A DNA stretch of 64,000 bases from VAZQ01 sp963721005 (GTDB taxonomy: Bacteria; Pseudomonadota; Alphaproteobacteria; Rhizobiales; Xanthobacteraceae). Location of the stretch: NCBI GenBank assembly GCA_963721005.1, contig CAVRHR010000004.1:310001-374000 (forward strand). The letters are read 5' to 3'. Below, in pieces: positions 1 to 8,553 of this stretch. Under the pieces are notes generated by a model. That model was not told the origin of the DNA, made no database searches, and saw only the letters and a program-made list of their open reading frames with translations. The translations under genes and the position numbers were made by a program. The stretch's first letter is position 1; each line of letters opens with the position of its first letter.

Positions 1-1
1 C

Positions 2-1105
2 TTCCTGTTCAAGAAGAACAAGATCGAGAGCTTTCACGGTTTCGGCCAGATCGCCGGCATCGGCATGGTCGAGGTCAAGGGCGCCGACGGCAAGTCCCGG
101 ATGCTCGACACCAAGGCGATCGTGATCGCCACCGGCTCGGACGTGGCGCGGCTGCGCGGCGTCACCATCGACGAGAAGCGCATCGTGTCCTCGACCGGCG
201 CGCTGGTGCTCGACAAAGTGCCGCGGCGGCTCCTGATCGTGGGCGCCGGCGTGATCGGGCTCGAGCTCGGCTCGGTCTGGCGGCGGCTGGGCGCGCAGGT
301 GACCGTGGTAGAATTCCTCGACCGGGTGCTGCCCGGCATGGACGGCGAGGTCGGCCGCCAGTTCCAGCGCTTGCTGGAGAAGCAGGGCATCGTGTTTCAT
401 CTGTCCGCCAAGGTGACCTCGGTCGACAGTTCCGGCCCCAGCCTCAAGGCGCGGGTCGAGCCCGCCGCCGGCGGCGCCGCGCAGACCATGGAGGCCGACG
501 TGATCCTGGTCGCCATCGGCCGCGTGGCCTTCACCGAAGGCCTCGGGCTCGAGACCGTGGGGGTGCAGAAAGACAATCGCGGCCGCGTCGTGGTGGACCA
601 GCATTTCGCCACCCACGCGCCCGGCATCTACGCGATCGGCGACGCGATTGCGGGGCCGATGCTGGCCCACAAGGCCGAGGACGAAGGCGTGGCGGTCGCC
701 GAGATTTTGGCGGGCCAAGCCGGCCATGTGAACTACGACGTGATCCCCAACGTGGTCTATACGGCGCCCGAGGTCGCTTCGGTGGGCAAGACCGAGGAGG
801 AGCTCAAGGAAGCCGGCGTCGCCTACAAGTCAGGAAAGTTTCCGTTCACCGCCAACGGTCGCGCCAAGGTCAATCATCAGACCGATGGCTTCGTGAAGAT
901 CCTGGCGGATGCGAAAACCGACCGCGTGCTCGGCGTGCATATCGTGGGGGCGGACGCCGGCAACATGATCGCGGAGGCCGCCGTCGCCATGGAGTTCGGC
1001 GCCGCCGCCGAAGACATCGCCCGCACCTGCCACGCCCATCCGACCTTGAGCGAAGCAGTGAAGGAAGCAGCCATGGCGGTGGACAAGCGCGCGATCAGCA
1101 TGTGA
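2..1105 (+). CDS. lpd: Dihydrolipoyl dehydrogenase (E3), 5'-truncated by window edge
   Basis: FAD-dependent E3 subunit of 2-oxoacid dehydrogenase complexes, reoxidising dihydrolipoamide with NAD+. The reading frame is open from base 2, giving 367 residues; with a family length near 470, about 100 N-terminal residues including the redox disulfide lie outside the window. Visible are the FAD-domain segment IVIATGS, the NAD-binding glycine motif VGAGVIGLELGS (about base 239), the second FAD motif IYAIGDAIAGPMLAHKAEDEG, and the dimerisation domain with the His-Glu pair in HAHPTLSEAV near the C-terminus. The next gene starts 10 bases downstream on the same strand, so the two are probably cotranscribed. 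The family assignment is secure; which complex it serves (2-oxoglutarate or pyruvate) cannot be read from this fragment. Confidence 0.96.
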   Translation, partial: FLFKKNKIESFHGFGQIAGIGMVEVKGADGKSRMLDTKAIVIATGSDVARLRGVTIDEKRIVSSTGALVLDKVPRRLLIVGAGVIGLELGSVWRRLGAQVTVVEFLDRVLPGMDGEVGRQFQRLLEKQGIVFHLSAKVTSVDSSGPSLKARVEPAAGGAAQTMEADVILVAIGRVAFTEGLGLETVGVQKDNRGRVVVDQHFATHAPGIYAIGDAIAGPMLAHKAEDEGVAVAEILAGQAGHVNYDVIPNVVYTAPEVASVGKTEEELKEAGVAYKSGKFPFTANGRAKVNHQTDGFVKILADAKTDRVLGVHIVGADAGNMIAEAAVAMEFGAAAEDIARTCHAHPTLSEAVKEAAMAVDKRAISM

Positions 1106-1115
1106 GGCGGATGGC

Positions 1116-1682
1116 ATGACCGCAGGTGCTGCCTCGCTGATGCGCCGTGTGGCGCGCCCGTTCCTGATTCTGCTCGCCTTGCTGTTCCTGCTCGAGGCGT
1201 GGCTGTGGACCCGTCTCGAGCCGATCGTCGCCTGGGCGGTCGGCCTCATTCCGCTGCAGGGGCTCAAGGCCCGGATCGCCGCCGCGATCAAGCGCTTGTC
1301 GCCGGCCGCCACCCTGATCGTGTTCGCGATTCCGTTCGTGGTGCTGTTCCCGCTCAAGTTTCTCGAGTTCTGGCTGCTGGCGCACCGCCATTGGGTGGGC
1401 GCCGTCCTGACGCTCATTGCCGCGAAGCTCCTGGGGCTCGGCATCACCGCCTTCGTTTTCACGGCGGCGCGGCCGAAGCTCCTGCGGATGCCCTGGTTCG
1501 CGCGCTTCTACGAATGGGTGATGTGGCTGCTCGCGTGCGCCCACGCGCTGGTCGATCCGCTCAAGGAGCGCATCAGGAGGTGGCTGCGCATGTTCTCGCC
1601 GGCGCGCGCCGGGCGCGCCGGTCGGTTGTTCCGGCGCATCCCCGCCGCATGCAGGGCACGCGGCCGGCGGTTTGATACTTAG
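1116..1682 (+). CDS. Small integral membrane protein, function unknown
   Basis: A 188-residue protein with about three hydrophobic segments (residues ~14-30, 66-88 and 95-115) and a basic, arginine-rich C-terminus, so probably an inner-membrane protein. It follows lpd by 10 bases, suggesting one transcript. Its stop overlaps the stop of the convergent minus-strand gene by four bases. No enzymatic motif is visible. The last 25 or so residues are low-complexity Arg/Ala and an alternative frame ends at a TGA at 1673-1675, so the exact C-terminus is less certain than the rest. I recognise only a conserved hypothetical protein of the kind often found beside lpd in Hyphomicrobiales. Confidence 0.7.
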   Translation: MTAGAASLMRRVARPFLILLALLFLLEAWLWTRLEPIVAWAVGLIPLQGLKARIAAAIKRLSPAATLIVFAIPFVVLFPLKFLEFWLLAHRHWVGAVLTLIAAKLLGLGITAFVFTAARPKLLRMPWFARFYEWVMWLLACAHALVDPLKERIRRWLRMFSPARAGRAGRLFRRIPAACRARGRRFDT

Positions 1683-2305
1683 TGTCCGGCCACCGGACCG
1701 GCATGCTCGAACCAATGTTGCAGGTGCTCCAACGTCTCGGGCGCAAACAATCCAAAGCCCGTGAACATGAGCCCGATCGCGCCGAGACCGGCGGCGCCAT
1801 AAACCAGTGCCAGCAGGCCGGTGATGACCGATGCCGACGCCAGCACGATGCCGATCTGGAAGGCGGCGGAAGCCAGCTCGTAGTTCTCATATTTTGCGAG
1901 ATTGGTATCGCGCTGGAGCTCGAGCTCCTGGGCGCGCCGGGTGAGCTCCTTGCGGCCTTCGTTGGTCGAGGGTTCCGACTCGTAGCGATCGATAGTTTTT
2001 TTCCAGGTATCGATCTGCTTCTCCATGGCGGCCTTGGCGGCCGGGTCGGCGAGGACCGCGATCGCATTAGTCTCGCCGGCGGTGCGCAGCACGGTCTGGC
2101 GGATGGTCTTGGCCTGGAAGAAACTCCACAGGTCCGAAGCCTGGATGTTCTCGGACAGCGCCGCGGTCTGCGCGCCCTTGCCCAGCGTCTCGGAAAACGC
2201 CAGGAACAGCGCCAGCACCGCGATCACCAGCGCGATCTTCTTGTTGGAATGCGCCGCATGCTCGACGTGCTCTGCTTGCTCCAGATGCTCGTGTACGTCG
2301 CTCAT
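1679..2305 (-). CDS. DUF4337-type membrane protein
   Basis: A 208-residue protein with a His/Glu-rich N-terminus, a membrane segment at about residues 23-43 (IALVIAVLALFLAFSETLG), a long charged, probably coiled-coil middle, and two closely spaced membrane segments near residues 150-195. This arrangement (TM, helical charged region, TM pair) fits DUF4337. The role is unknown; most of the chain between the membrane anchors is soluble. It lies just downstream of xerC on the same strand, and overlaps the convergent upstream membrane-protein gene by four bases. The ATG at 2305 gives the conserved N-terminus. Confidence 0.8.
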   Translation of the reverse strand: MSDVHEHLEQAEHVEHAAHSNKKIALVIAVLALFLAFSETLGKGAQTAALSENIQASDLWSFFQAKTIRQTVLRTAGETNAIAVLADPAAKAAMEKQIDTWKKTIDRYESEPSTNEGRKELTRRAQELELQRDTNLAKYENYELASAAFQIGIVLASASVITGLLALVYGAAGLGAIGLMFTGFGLFAPETLEHLQHWFEHAGPVAGH

Positions 2306-3441
2306 AGTCGTCCCCTATGGCTGATTCTATAGATGGACGATTGAACCAACCGGGGGGCGGGCGCAAGACCCGAGGAGATCAAAAGGCGACCAATCTCGCG
2401 GATAAATGTTTGTGACGCTGCCGTAATCACGACGCTTTTTGAGCCCGGGGGTGGGCGCTGCGATAAACCTCGAGCAGCCGTTCCGAGTTCGACCGCGGTA
2501 TAGACCTGCGTGGTCGATAGCGAGGCATGGCCGAGCAATTCCTGGATTGAGCGCAGGTCGCCGCCGCGCGCCAACAGGTGGGTGGCGAAGGAATGGCGCA
2601 GCGCATGCGGGGTCGCGGTGTCGGCGAGGCCCAGCACCCCGCGCAGCCGCTCCATGGCGAGTTGCACGATCCGGGGCGACAGCGGGCCGCCTTTGGCGCC
2701 GATGAACAACGGGCCGTCGGGCGGCAGCGCGGCGGGGCACAGCGCCACGTATTCGGCGACCAGCTCGAGCACCTGGCCCAGCACCGGCACCATGCGGCGT
2801 TTATTGCCCTTGCCCGTCACCGTGATGGCGTCGCCCGCGCCTGGTGCCGGCACCTCCTTGCGCTTGAGGCTGAGCGCCTCGGAGATGCGCAGTCCCGAGC
2901 CGTACAGGAGGCCGAGCACGGCGGCGTCGCGGGCGAAAATCCACGGCGCGCGGTCTTCGCCGGCCCGCGCGTCGCTTTCCGTCACGCTCCTGGCGGACCC
3001 TACCGAGAGCGGCTTGGGCAGCGTCTTGGCGATCTTGGGCGAGCGCACCGCAAACAGCGCCCCGATCTTGCCGCCGCGGTTGCGCTCCAGGAAGCGTGCA
3101 AAGGAGCGCGTACCCGCAAGCCCGCGCGCCAGCGAGCGCCCGCTGATGCCGTCCGCCCGCCGCGCCGCCATGAAGGCCCGGATGTCCGGCGGCGCCAGGC
3201 GGGCGAGCCGCGCGAGGCTCACCCGGTTGCCCAGGTGCTCCGCCATGAACGCGAGAAACTGCCGGACGTCGCGCTCATAGGCCTCGCAGGTCTTGGGCGA
3301 CATGCGCCGCTCGGCGCCGAGATGCATCCGCCAGCGCGTCAGCTGCGCCGCCACCTGCGCATCCGCGGCCAGCAGCTCGGGCTCGGGTTCGGCGGTTCTG
3401 GATGCGGTTGTGGACAAGTCCGAGGCCTCCCGATCGGTCAC
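2302..3441 (-). CDS. xerC: Tyrosine recombinase XerC, frameshifted near the C-terminus
   Basis: Site-specific recombinase that, with XerD, resolves chromosome dimers at dif. The SAM-like N-terminal DNA-binding domain is followed by the catalytic domain with all expected residues: Arg in GSGLRISEAL, Lys in TGKGNKRR, HxxR in HALRHSFATHLL, His in LLGHASLS and the nucleophilic Tyr in TTQVYTAV. Directly after this Tyr the frame is disturbed: as written it reads 60 unrelated residues to a stop at 2302, whereas removing one base at 2488/2489 restores a family-typical tail (SERLLEVYRSAHPRA) ending at a TGA at 2427-2429, a 337-residue product. The lost C-terminal helix is what Xer recombinases use for contact with the partner subunit. 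GTG at 3441 is chosen as start because the frame upstream is repeat sequence; it can extend to 3513. Divergent from priA. Confidence 0.88.
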   Translation of the reverse strand: MTDREASDLSTTASRTAEPEPELLAADAQVAAQLTRWRMHLGAERRMSPKTCEAYERDVRQFLAFMAEHLGNRVSLARLARLAPPDIRAFMAARRADGISGRSLARGLAGTRSFARFLERNRGGKIGALFAVRSPKIAKTLPKPLSVGSARSVTESDARAGEDRAPWIFARDAAVLGLLYGSGLRISEALSLKRKEVPAPGAGDAITVTGKGNKRRMVPVLGQVLELVAEYVALCPAALPPDGPLFIGAKGGPLSPRIVQLAMERLRGVLGLADTATPHALRHSFATHLLARGGDLRSIQELLGHASLSTTQVYTAVELGTAARGLSQRPPPGSKSVVITAASQTFIREIGRLLISSGLAPAPRLVQSSIYRISHRGRL

Positions 3442-3458
3442 GCACTCGCCGCGCAGCG

Positions 3459-3527
3459 GCGCCCCTCGTGGGCGCCCATTCCCCAAATCCGCGCCAGTGC
3501 CGGGCGGCCACAAGGGCCGCCCCTACG
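3459..3527. repeat. Palindromic intergenic repeat, family H copy 1
   Basis: Two adjacent GC-rich hairpins (GGCGCC..GGGCGCC, then GGGCGGCC-ACAA-GGGCCGCCC followed by CTACGGG) just upstream of the chosen xerC start, in the xerC/priA divergent region. The motif gcgaccacaagg.cgcccctac recurs at 37073-37146, so it is a dispersed unit rather than a local terminator. Confidence 0.55.
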
Positions 3528-3609
3528 GGAATCGTGTCCCGCTTGACATGGTGACGATAATCCCACCGGCTGCCTTATGGTTTGTTAAATCTGCAAGAAT
3601 CGAAAGCCC

Positions 3610-5784
3610 ATGGCCTCGCGTGTCGTCGATATCCTGGTGCCGGTCGCGCTCGACCAGGCCTATTCGTACCGCGTGGCGGACGACATGGCGCTCGCGCCGG
3701 GCGATCTGGTGCGCGTGCCGCTCGGCGCCCGCACCGCGACCGGGGTGGTGTGGGCCGAGAATCCGGCGCCCAATCCGCGGCTCGACAACCGGCTCAAATA
3801 TGTCGAGGAGCGGCTCGACCTGCCGCCGCTCAAGCCGGAGCTGCGGCAATTCGTCGATTGGGTCTCGCTCTATTGCCTGGGCGCGCGCGGCATGGTGCTG
3901 CGCATGTGCCTGCGCATGGGCGAGCATCTGGGGCCCGCGCGCGAGCGCCTCGGCGTGCGGCTCGCGGGACCGGCGCCCAAACGCATGACCCCGGCGCGCC
4001 AGCGCGTGCTGCGCCTGCTGGCGGACGGTTTCGCGCGCCCCAAGGGCGAGGCTGCCGAGGAAGCCGGCGTCTCGGCCGGGGTCATCGATGGCTTGGTCGA
4101 TGAAGGCACGTTGGAAACCATGGTGCTGCCGCCCGAGCCGCTGGCGCTGCCGGTCGATCCCGAGCACGTCGCGACCGATTTCTCGGCCGACCAGCGCGCC
4201 GCCGCCGATGCATTGCGTTTGACCGTGGGGCAGGGCGGCTATTCGGTGACCCTGATCGACGGCGTCACCGGCTCCGGCAAGACCCAGGTCTATTTCGAGG
4301 CGGTGGCGGAGGCGGTGCGGCGCGGCCGCCAGGTGCTGATCCTGATGCCGGAGATCGCGCTCACCGCCCAGGTGCTCGACCGCTTTGCCGAGCGCTTCGG
4401 GGTGCGGCCGGCCGAATGGCACTCCCAGCTCACCCCGCGCAAGCGCGCCCGCACCTGGCAGGCGGTGGCGGCCGGCGAGGTGAGCGTGATCGTGGGTGCC
4501 CGCTCGGCTTTGTTCCTGCCCTACCGGGAGCTCGGCCTCATCATCGTGGATGAGGAGCACGATCCCGCCTACAAGCAGGAGGACGGCGTCCACTACCACG
4601 CCCGCGACATGGCGGTGGTGCGCGGCCATATTTCGAAAATTCCTGTGCTGCTCGCTTCGGCGACGCCCTCGGTCGAGACCGAGGTCAATGCCCGGCGCGG
4701 CCGCTATACGCGGCTGCATCTACCGGAGCGTTTCGGCGGCCAGCACATGCCGGCGATCGAGGCCATCGATCTGCGCCAGGAGGGTCCGCCGCCAGGCCGG
4801 TTCGTCGCGCCGCGGCTGGCGCAGGCGGTGCAAGCCGCGCTCGAACGCGGCGAGCAGGCTTTGTTGTTCCTCAATCGGCGCGGCTATGCGCCGCTGACGC
4901 TCTGCCGAAAATGCGGCTATCGGCTGGCCTGCCCCAACTGCGATGCCTGGCTGGTCGACCACCGCTTCAAGCGCCGCCTGGTGTGCCATCACTGCGGCTA
5001 TTCGCTGCCGCAGCCTGAGCAGTGTCCGCACTGCTCGGCGCGCGGCACGTTCGTGGCCTGCGGTCCGGGCGTGGAGCGGCTGGAGGAGGAGGCGGTCGCG
5101 CTGTTTCCGGACAAGCGCATCATGGTCTTGTCCAGCGATCTCATCACCTCGGTCGAGCGCATGCGCGAGGAGCTCGCGGCGGTCGAGCAGGGCCTGGTCG
5201 ACATCGTGATCGGCACCCAGCTGGTCGCCAAGGGCCACCACTTCCCCAAGCTCAACCTGGTCGGCGTGGTCGATGCCGATCTCGGCTTGAGCAACGGCGA
5301 CCCGCGCGCCGCCGAGCGCACCTTTCAACTGCTGCACCAGGTGATCGGCCGCGCCGGCCGCGAGGCCGGCCGCGGCATGGGCTATCTGCAGACCCATCAG
5401 CCCGAGCATCCGGTGATGCGGGCGCTGGCCGCGAGCGATCGCGAAGCGTTCTATTCGAGCGAGATCGATCTGCGCGAGCAGGCCCAATACCCGCCGTTCG
5501 GGCGGCTCGCCGCCCTGGTGATCTCCGGCGCCGACAAGCACGCCGCGCAAGCCCATGCGCGCCGCTTAGCCCAAGCGGCGCCGCGTTCGGACGCCGCGCG
5601 GGTGCTCGGCCCGGCCGAAGCGCCGCTCGCGCTCATCCGCGGCCGCTACCGATTTCGCCTCCTGGTGAAATCGCCGCGCGCCTTCGATCTCTCCGCCTAT
5701 CTGCGCACCTGGATGGCGGCGGCGCCGAAACCGGCGGCTAAGATTTCGCTCGAAATTGACGTCGATCCGCAGAGCTTTTTGTAA
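3610..5784 (+). CDS. priA: Primosomal protein N' (replication restart helicase PriA)
   Basis: A 724-residue superfamily 2 3'-5' DNA helicase that recognises stalled forks and reloads the replicative helicase. Order: N-terminal 3'-end-binding domain (VVDILVPVALDQAYSYRV), winged-helix-like segment, helicase core with Walker A GVTGSGKTQ near residue 218 and DEEHD near residue 314, then a cysteine-rich zinc region at about residues 432-480 (CRKC, CPNC, CHHC, CPHC pairs) embedded in the second helicase lobe, and the conserved QxxGRAGR motif VIGRAGREAGRG. Length matches the family. It is transcribed away from xerC; a TTGACA at 3543-3548 lies upstream but I see no convincing -10 partner. Confidence 0.96.
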   Translation: MASRVVDILVPVALDQAYSYRVADDMALAPGDLVRVPLGARTATGVVWAENPAPNPRLDNRLKYVEERLDLPPLKPELRQFVDWVSLYCLGARGMVLRMCLRMGEHLGPARERLGVRLAGPAPKRMTPARQRVLRLLADGFARPKGEAAEEAGVSAGVIDGLVDEGTLETMVLPPEPLALPVDPEHVATDFSADQRAAADALRLTVGQGGYSVTLIDGVTGSGKTQVYFEAVAEAVRRGRQVLILMPEIALTAQVLDRFAERFGVRPAEWHSQLTPRKRARTWQAVAAGEVSVIVGARSALFLPYRELGLIIVDEEHDPAYKQEDGVHYHARDMAVVRGHISKIPVLLASATPSVETEVNARRGRYTRLHLPERFGGQHMPAIEAIDLRQEGPPPGRFVAPRLAQAVQAALERGEQALLFLNRRGYAPLTLCRKCGYRLACPNCDAWLVDHRFKRRLVCHHCGYSLPQPEQCPHCSARGTFVACGPGVERLEEEAVALFPDKRIMVLSSDLITSVERMREELAAVEQGLVDIVIGTQLVAKGHHFPKLNLVGVVDADLGLSNGDPRAAERTFQLLHQVIGRAGREAGRGMGYLQTHQPEHPVMRALAASDREAFYSSEIDLREQAQYPPFGRLAALVISGADKHAAQAHARRLAQAAPRSDAARVLGPAEAPLALIRGRYRFRLLVKSPRAFDLSAYLRTWMAAAPKPAAKISLEIDVDPQSFL

Positions 5785-5874
5785 TGATCTTCTGATCAAT
5801 CGACGTGCCCTCCAAGGCCATGTACCACGCGCGAGCTGGCGATGAACCGCATGTCGAAGCCGAGGCCGTCTGTG

Positions 5875-7536
5875 CTACGACGCCGCCCGCGTTTCGTGTT
5901 GCAGATATTGGTGCACGAATGCGATCGCCATGCTGCCTTCCCCGACCGCGGAAGCGACCCGCTTGACCGGACTCAGCCGCACGTCCCCGCAGGCGAAGAC
6001 ACCCGGCACGCTCGATTCGAGCAGGTAAGGATCGCGCCCATGCTTCCAGCGTCCCGCCTTCACCACGTCGTCGCCGGTCAACACATAGCCGCGCGCATCG
6101 CGAGCGATGTCGGGCGGCAGCCAGCCGGTCTCTGCGTCGGCCCCGATGAAGACGAACAATCCACCGCAGTCATGCCGGCTCACCGCTTTGCTGGCGGCAT
6201 CCCGAATGTCGATCGCGGTCAAGTGAGCGTTGCCGTGGACCGCCTGCACTTCCGACCGCAACTTCACCGCGATGTTGGATTTCCCGCGTAGCTGCCCGAT
6301 CAGGTAGTGCGACATGCTCTTTTCCAGCGCGTCGCCGCGGACCACGAGCGTCACCGTGCGTGCGTGGTTGGCGAAGTGCAGAGCCGCCTGACCGGCCGAA
6401 TTGCCGGAGCCGATCAAGTGGATATCGAGCCCGTGGGTGAGGCCCGCCTCGCTGCGCGAGGCTCCGTAATAGACACCTTTGCCGATGAGCCGCTCGAAGC
6501 CCTCGACCGCCAGCCGGCGCCACGAGACTCCGGTCGCCAGAATGACCGTGCGGGCGCGCACCACGTCGTCGCCATCGAGGAAGACCTCGCGGGTCGCCGG
6601 ATTGATGGCGGTGATGGCGCGGGTGACCAGAATTTCCGCCCCCAGCCGCCGCGCCTGCTGCAGCGCGCGGCTTGCGAGCTCGTCGCCGGAGACGCCGCTC
6701 GGGAATCCCAGATAGTTCTCGATCCGTGACGAGGTGCCGGCCTGGCCTCCGGGCGCCTCACGCTCGACCACGACCGTGCGCAGGCCTTCGGAGGCGCCGT
6801 ACACTGCTGCCGCGAGACCGGCCGGTCCGCCGCCGACGATCATGGTGTCGTATTCGGCAAAGCGTGTGCCCGTCTGCAACCCGAGCCGGCGGGCAAGATC
6901 GCGTGCGTTCGGTCGGCTGATCACCGTTCCGTCGGCTAGCCGAGCCACCGGGTAATCGCTCTCCAACGGGCGGTCCACGGGCCAGAGTTTCGACACCTCG
7001 GGCAAATCCGGGGTGATCCAGTCGAAGGTGATCTGGTTGCGCGCCAGGAACCGGCGCAAGTCGCTGCAGGCGTTGTCCCAGCGGTGTCCCACCATCGTCA
7101 GACGTGCCTGCGGGGGCTTGGCGGCGATGCCCTGGAGCCCGCCGAGGCGTTCGCGTGCGAGCGCACCGAGCTTGATGGATACCTCCGGCGCCGCGGCCGC
7201 GATGGCGTAGTATTGCCGCGTCTCCACCCGCATGACGCGGGAGGGCTCGGATGCCCGGTAGCCGCCCGGAAACGGCGTGCCGAGCGCGATCGGTACCTCG
7301 CCGAAAATGGTGCCCGGCACACGCCAGCCCAGCGTGCGCTCGATCCCGTCGATCAATTTGACGACCTCGATCTTGCCTCCCAGAACCGCGAACAGCGCGC
7401 ACTCGCCACCTTCGTGAACCGCGAATTCTCCGGCACTGAGGTGCACGTCGGCGGATGTTTGGGCAAGTCGCTCGAGGTCGGCCTCCGCGAGTGTCGAGAA
7501 CAGCGGGATTGCCCGGATTTCATCGATCGTCAACAT
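5875..7536 (-). CDS. FAD-dependent thioredoxin-reductase-like protein with N-terminal cyclic-nucleotide-binding domain
   Basis: A 553-residue two-part protein. Residues ~1-130 look like a cNMP-binding/CRP-type sensor domain (hydrophobic beta-roll, GTIFGEVPIAL phosphate-binding-cassette-like stretch). A linker follows, then a thioredoxin-reductase-like flavoprotein with FAD motif IVGGGPAGLAAAVYGASEG, GGQAGTSSRIENYLGFP, NAD(P) motif HLIGSGNSAGQAALHFA and C-terminal FAD motif VFACGDVR..PVKRVASAVGEG. The active-site CxxC of classical thioredoxin reductases is absent: the position reads GKGVYYGASRSEA. It is therefore unlikely to reduce thioredoxin by the usual disulfide relay. ATG 7536 is chosen; a TTG at 7560 would add eight residues. 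Isolated on the minus strand between priA and a divergent hydrolase gene. Confidence 0.88.
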   Translation of the reverse strand: MLTIDEIRAIPLFSTLAEADLERLAQTSADVHLSAGEFAVHEGGECALFAVLGGKIEVVKLIDGIERTLGWRVPGTIFGEVPIALGTPFPGGYRASEPSRVMRVETRQYYAIAAAAPEVSIKLGALARERLGGLQGIAAKPPQARLTMVGHRWDNACSDLRRFLARNQITFDWITPDLPEVSKLWPVDRPLESDYPVARLADGTVISRPNARDLARRLGLQTGTRFAEYDTMIVGGGPAGLAAAVYGASEGLRTVVVEREAPGGQAGTSSRIENYLGFPSGVSGDELASRALQQARRLGAEILVTRAITAINPATREVFLDGDDVVRARTVILATGVSWRRLAVEGFERLIGKGVYYGASRSEAGLTHGLDIHLIGSGNSAGQAALHFANHARTVTLVVRGDALEKSMSHYLIGQLRGKSNIAVKLRSEVQAVHGNAHLTAIDIRDAASKAVSRHDCGGLFVFIGADAETGWLPPDIARDARGYVLTGDDVVKAGRWKHGRDPYLLESSVPGVFACGDVRLSPVKRVASAVGEGSMAIAFVHQYLQHETRAAS

Positions 7537-7791
7537 GGTTCGTGAGGGCCTCGGGTTCAATCAACGCGATGTCGGATGCAACTCGTTTCGGCGGGCGGCG
7601 AGGAACGGTGGCAGACTGGCTCAAATCCGGTGCGACTTCAAATGCTCCATGCGTGCCCGCCCGCACAGCTTGGCCGGCATGCGACCATTGATCGGCCACG
7701 CGGCGGAAGTCCATGCGTCCCCGCGCATGCGATTGACGGACAATCGCTCTCATATACAGTTTCGCCAGGCTTGCTGATGAGGAGGCTCCCG

Positions 7792-8526
7792 ATGAAGCCA
7801 CATGACTCGAGGTGGATGCTGCCGGCGCCCGCGCTGGCAGCCGTTCTTTTCCTGGTCCAGCCGATACGGGCAGAGGTACTGGAGAGCAGCAAGAAGGTGG
7901 CCGACACCACAGTGCAATATAAAACCGTGCTTCCGGACGGCTACGATCCCGCCAAGGCGTATCCGGCGATCCTGGCCATGGGTGGCGGCCCGCAGACCAT
8001 GAGCACGGTGGACGGCATTCTGTCGCGCAACTTCCGCGCCGAGGCCGAGAAGCGCGGCTATATCGTGATCGGCGTGGCGGCGCCCGAAGGCGACCTGTTC
8101 TTCGAGGACGGCGCCCGCGTGTTTCCGGAATTCCTGAAGATGATGCTGGCGGACTACAAAATCCGCGACGGCAAATTCCACATCGCCGGACCCTCGAACG
8201 GCGGGATCGCGTCGTTTCATGTGGCGGCCGCCAATCCGCAATATTTCCGCTCGGTCACGGCTTTCCCGGGCTACATGTGGGAGCCGAGCGTCCCCAAGCT
8301 GCAGGCGATCGCGAAGATGTGCGCCTTCATGTATGTGGGCGAGCTCGACCCCTATATGTGGCACGGCGAGATGAAACGGGAGGCCGATTTTCTGAGCGCC
8401 CGCGGTACGCTCGCGCGCTTCAGCATCGAGAAGGGCCAGCCGCACCGGCTCGATACGCTGGCCGGCCCCAATGCCGGTCGCTTGTTCGACGGGTTCGAGG
8501 AAGCCGAGAAGGGCTGCAGCAAGTAG
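7792..8526 (+). CDS. Exported alpha/beta-hydrolase (PHB-depolymerase/esterase-like)
   Basis: A 244-residue protein starting at ATG 7792 behind a clear GAGGAGG ribosome-binding site; the frame is open further upstream but without coding character. A signal peptide is evident (LPAPALAAVLFLVQ, likely cleavage after IRA). The mature part has the alpha/beta-hydrolase pattern: oxyanion-region strand AILAMGGGP, nucleophile elbow GPSNGGIAS with a probable catalytic Ser, an acidic residue in VGELDPYMW and a late His in KGQPHRLDTL. This resembles esterase D/LpqC-like polyester or phenolic esterases. The substrate is unknown. It is 27 bases upstream of an amidohydrolase gene and likely cotranscribed with it. 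Confidence 0.75.
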   Translation: MKPHDSRWMLPAPALAAVLFLVQPIRAEVLESSKKVADTTVQYKTVLPDGYDPAKAYPAILAMGGGPQTMSTVDGILSRNFRAEAEKRGYIVIGVAAPEGDLFFEDGARVFPEFLKMMLADYKIRDGKFHIAGPSNGGIASFHVAAANPQYFRSVTAFPGYMWEPSVPKLQAIAKMCAFMYVGELDPYMWHGEMKREADFLSARGTLARFSIEKGQPHRLDTLAGPNAGRLFDGFEEAEKGCSK

Positions 8527-8553
8527 CCGCGATTTGAGCCCGGGAGAACGCGC

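Noticed and set aside
2302..3441. XerC as an integrase marking a prophage or integron
   Set aside because: It lies in a conserved housekeeping setting (lpd, priA), has no excisionase, attachment site or cassette array beside it, and the nearby palindromes are dispersed repeats.
3543..3571. TTGACA upstream of priA as a promoter
   Set aside because: No -10-like hexamer at 16-18 bases; kept only as a note.
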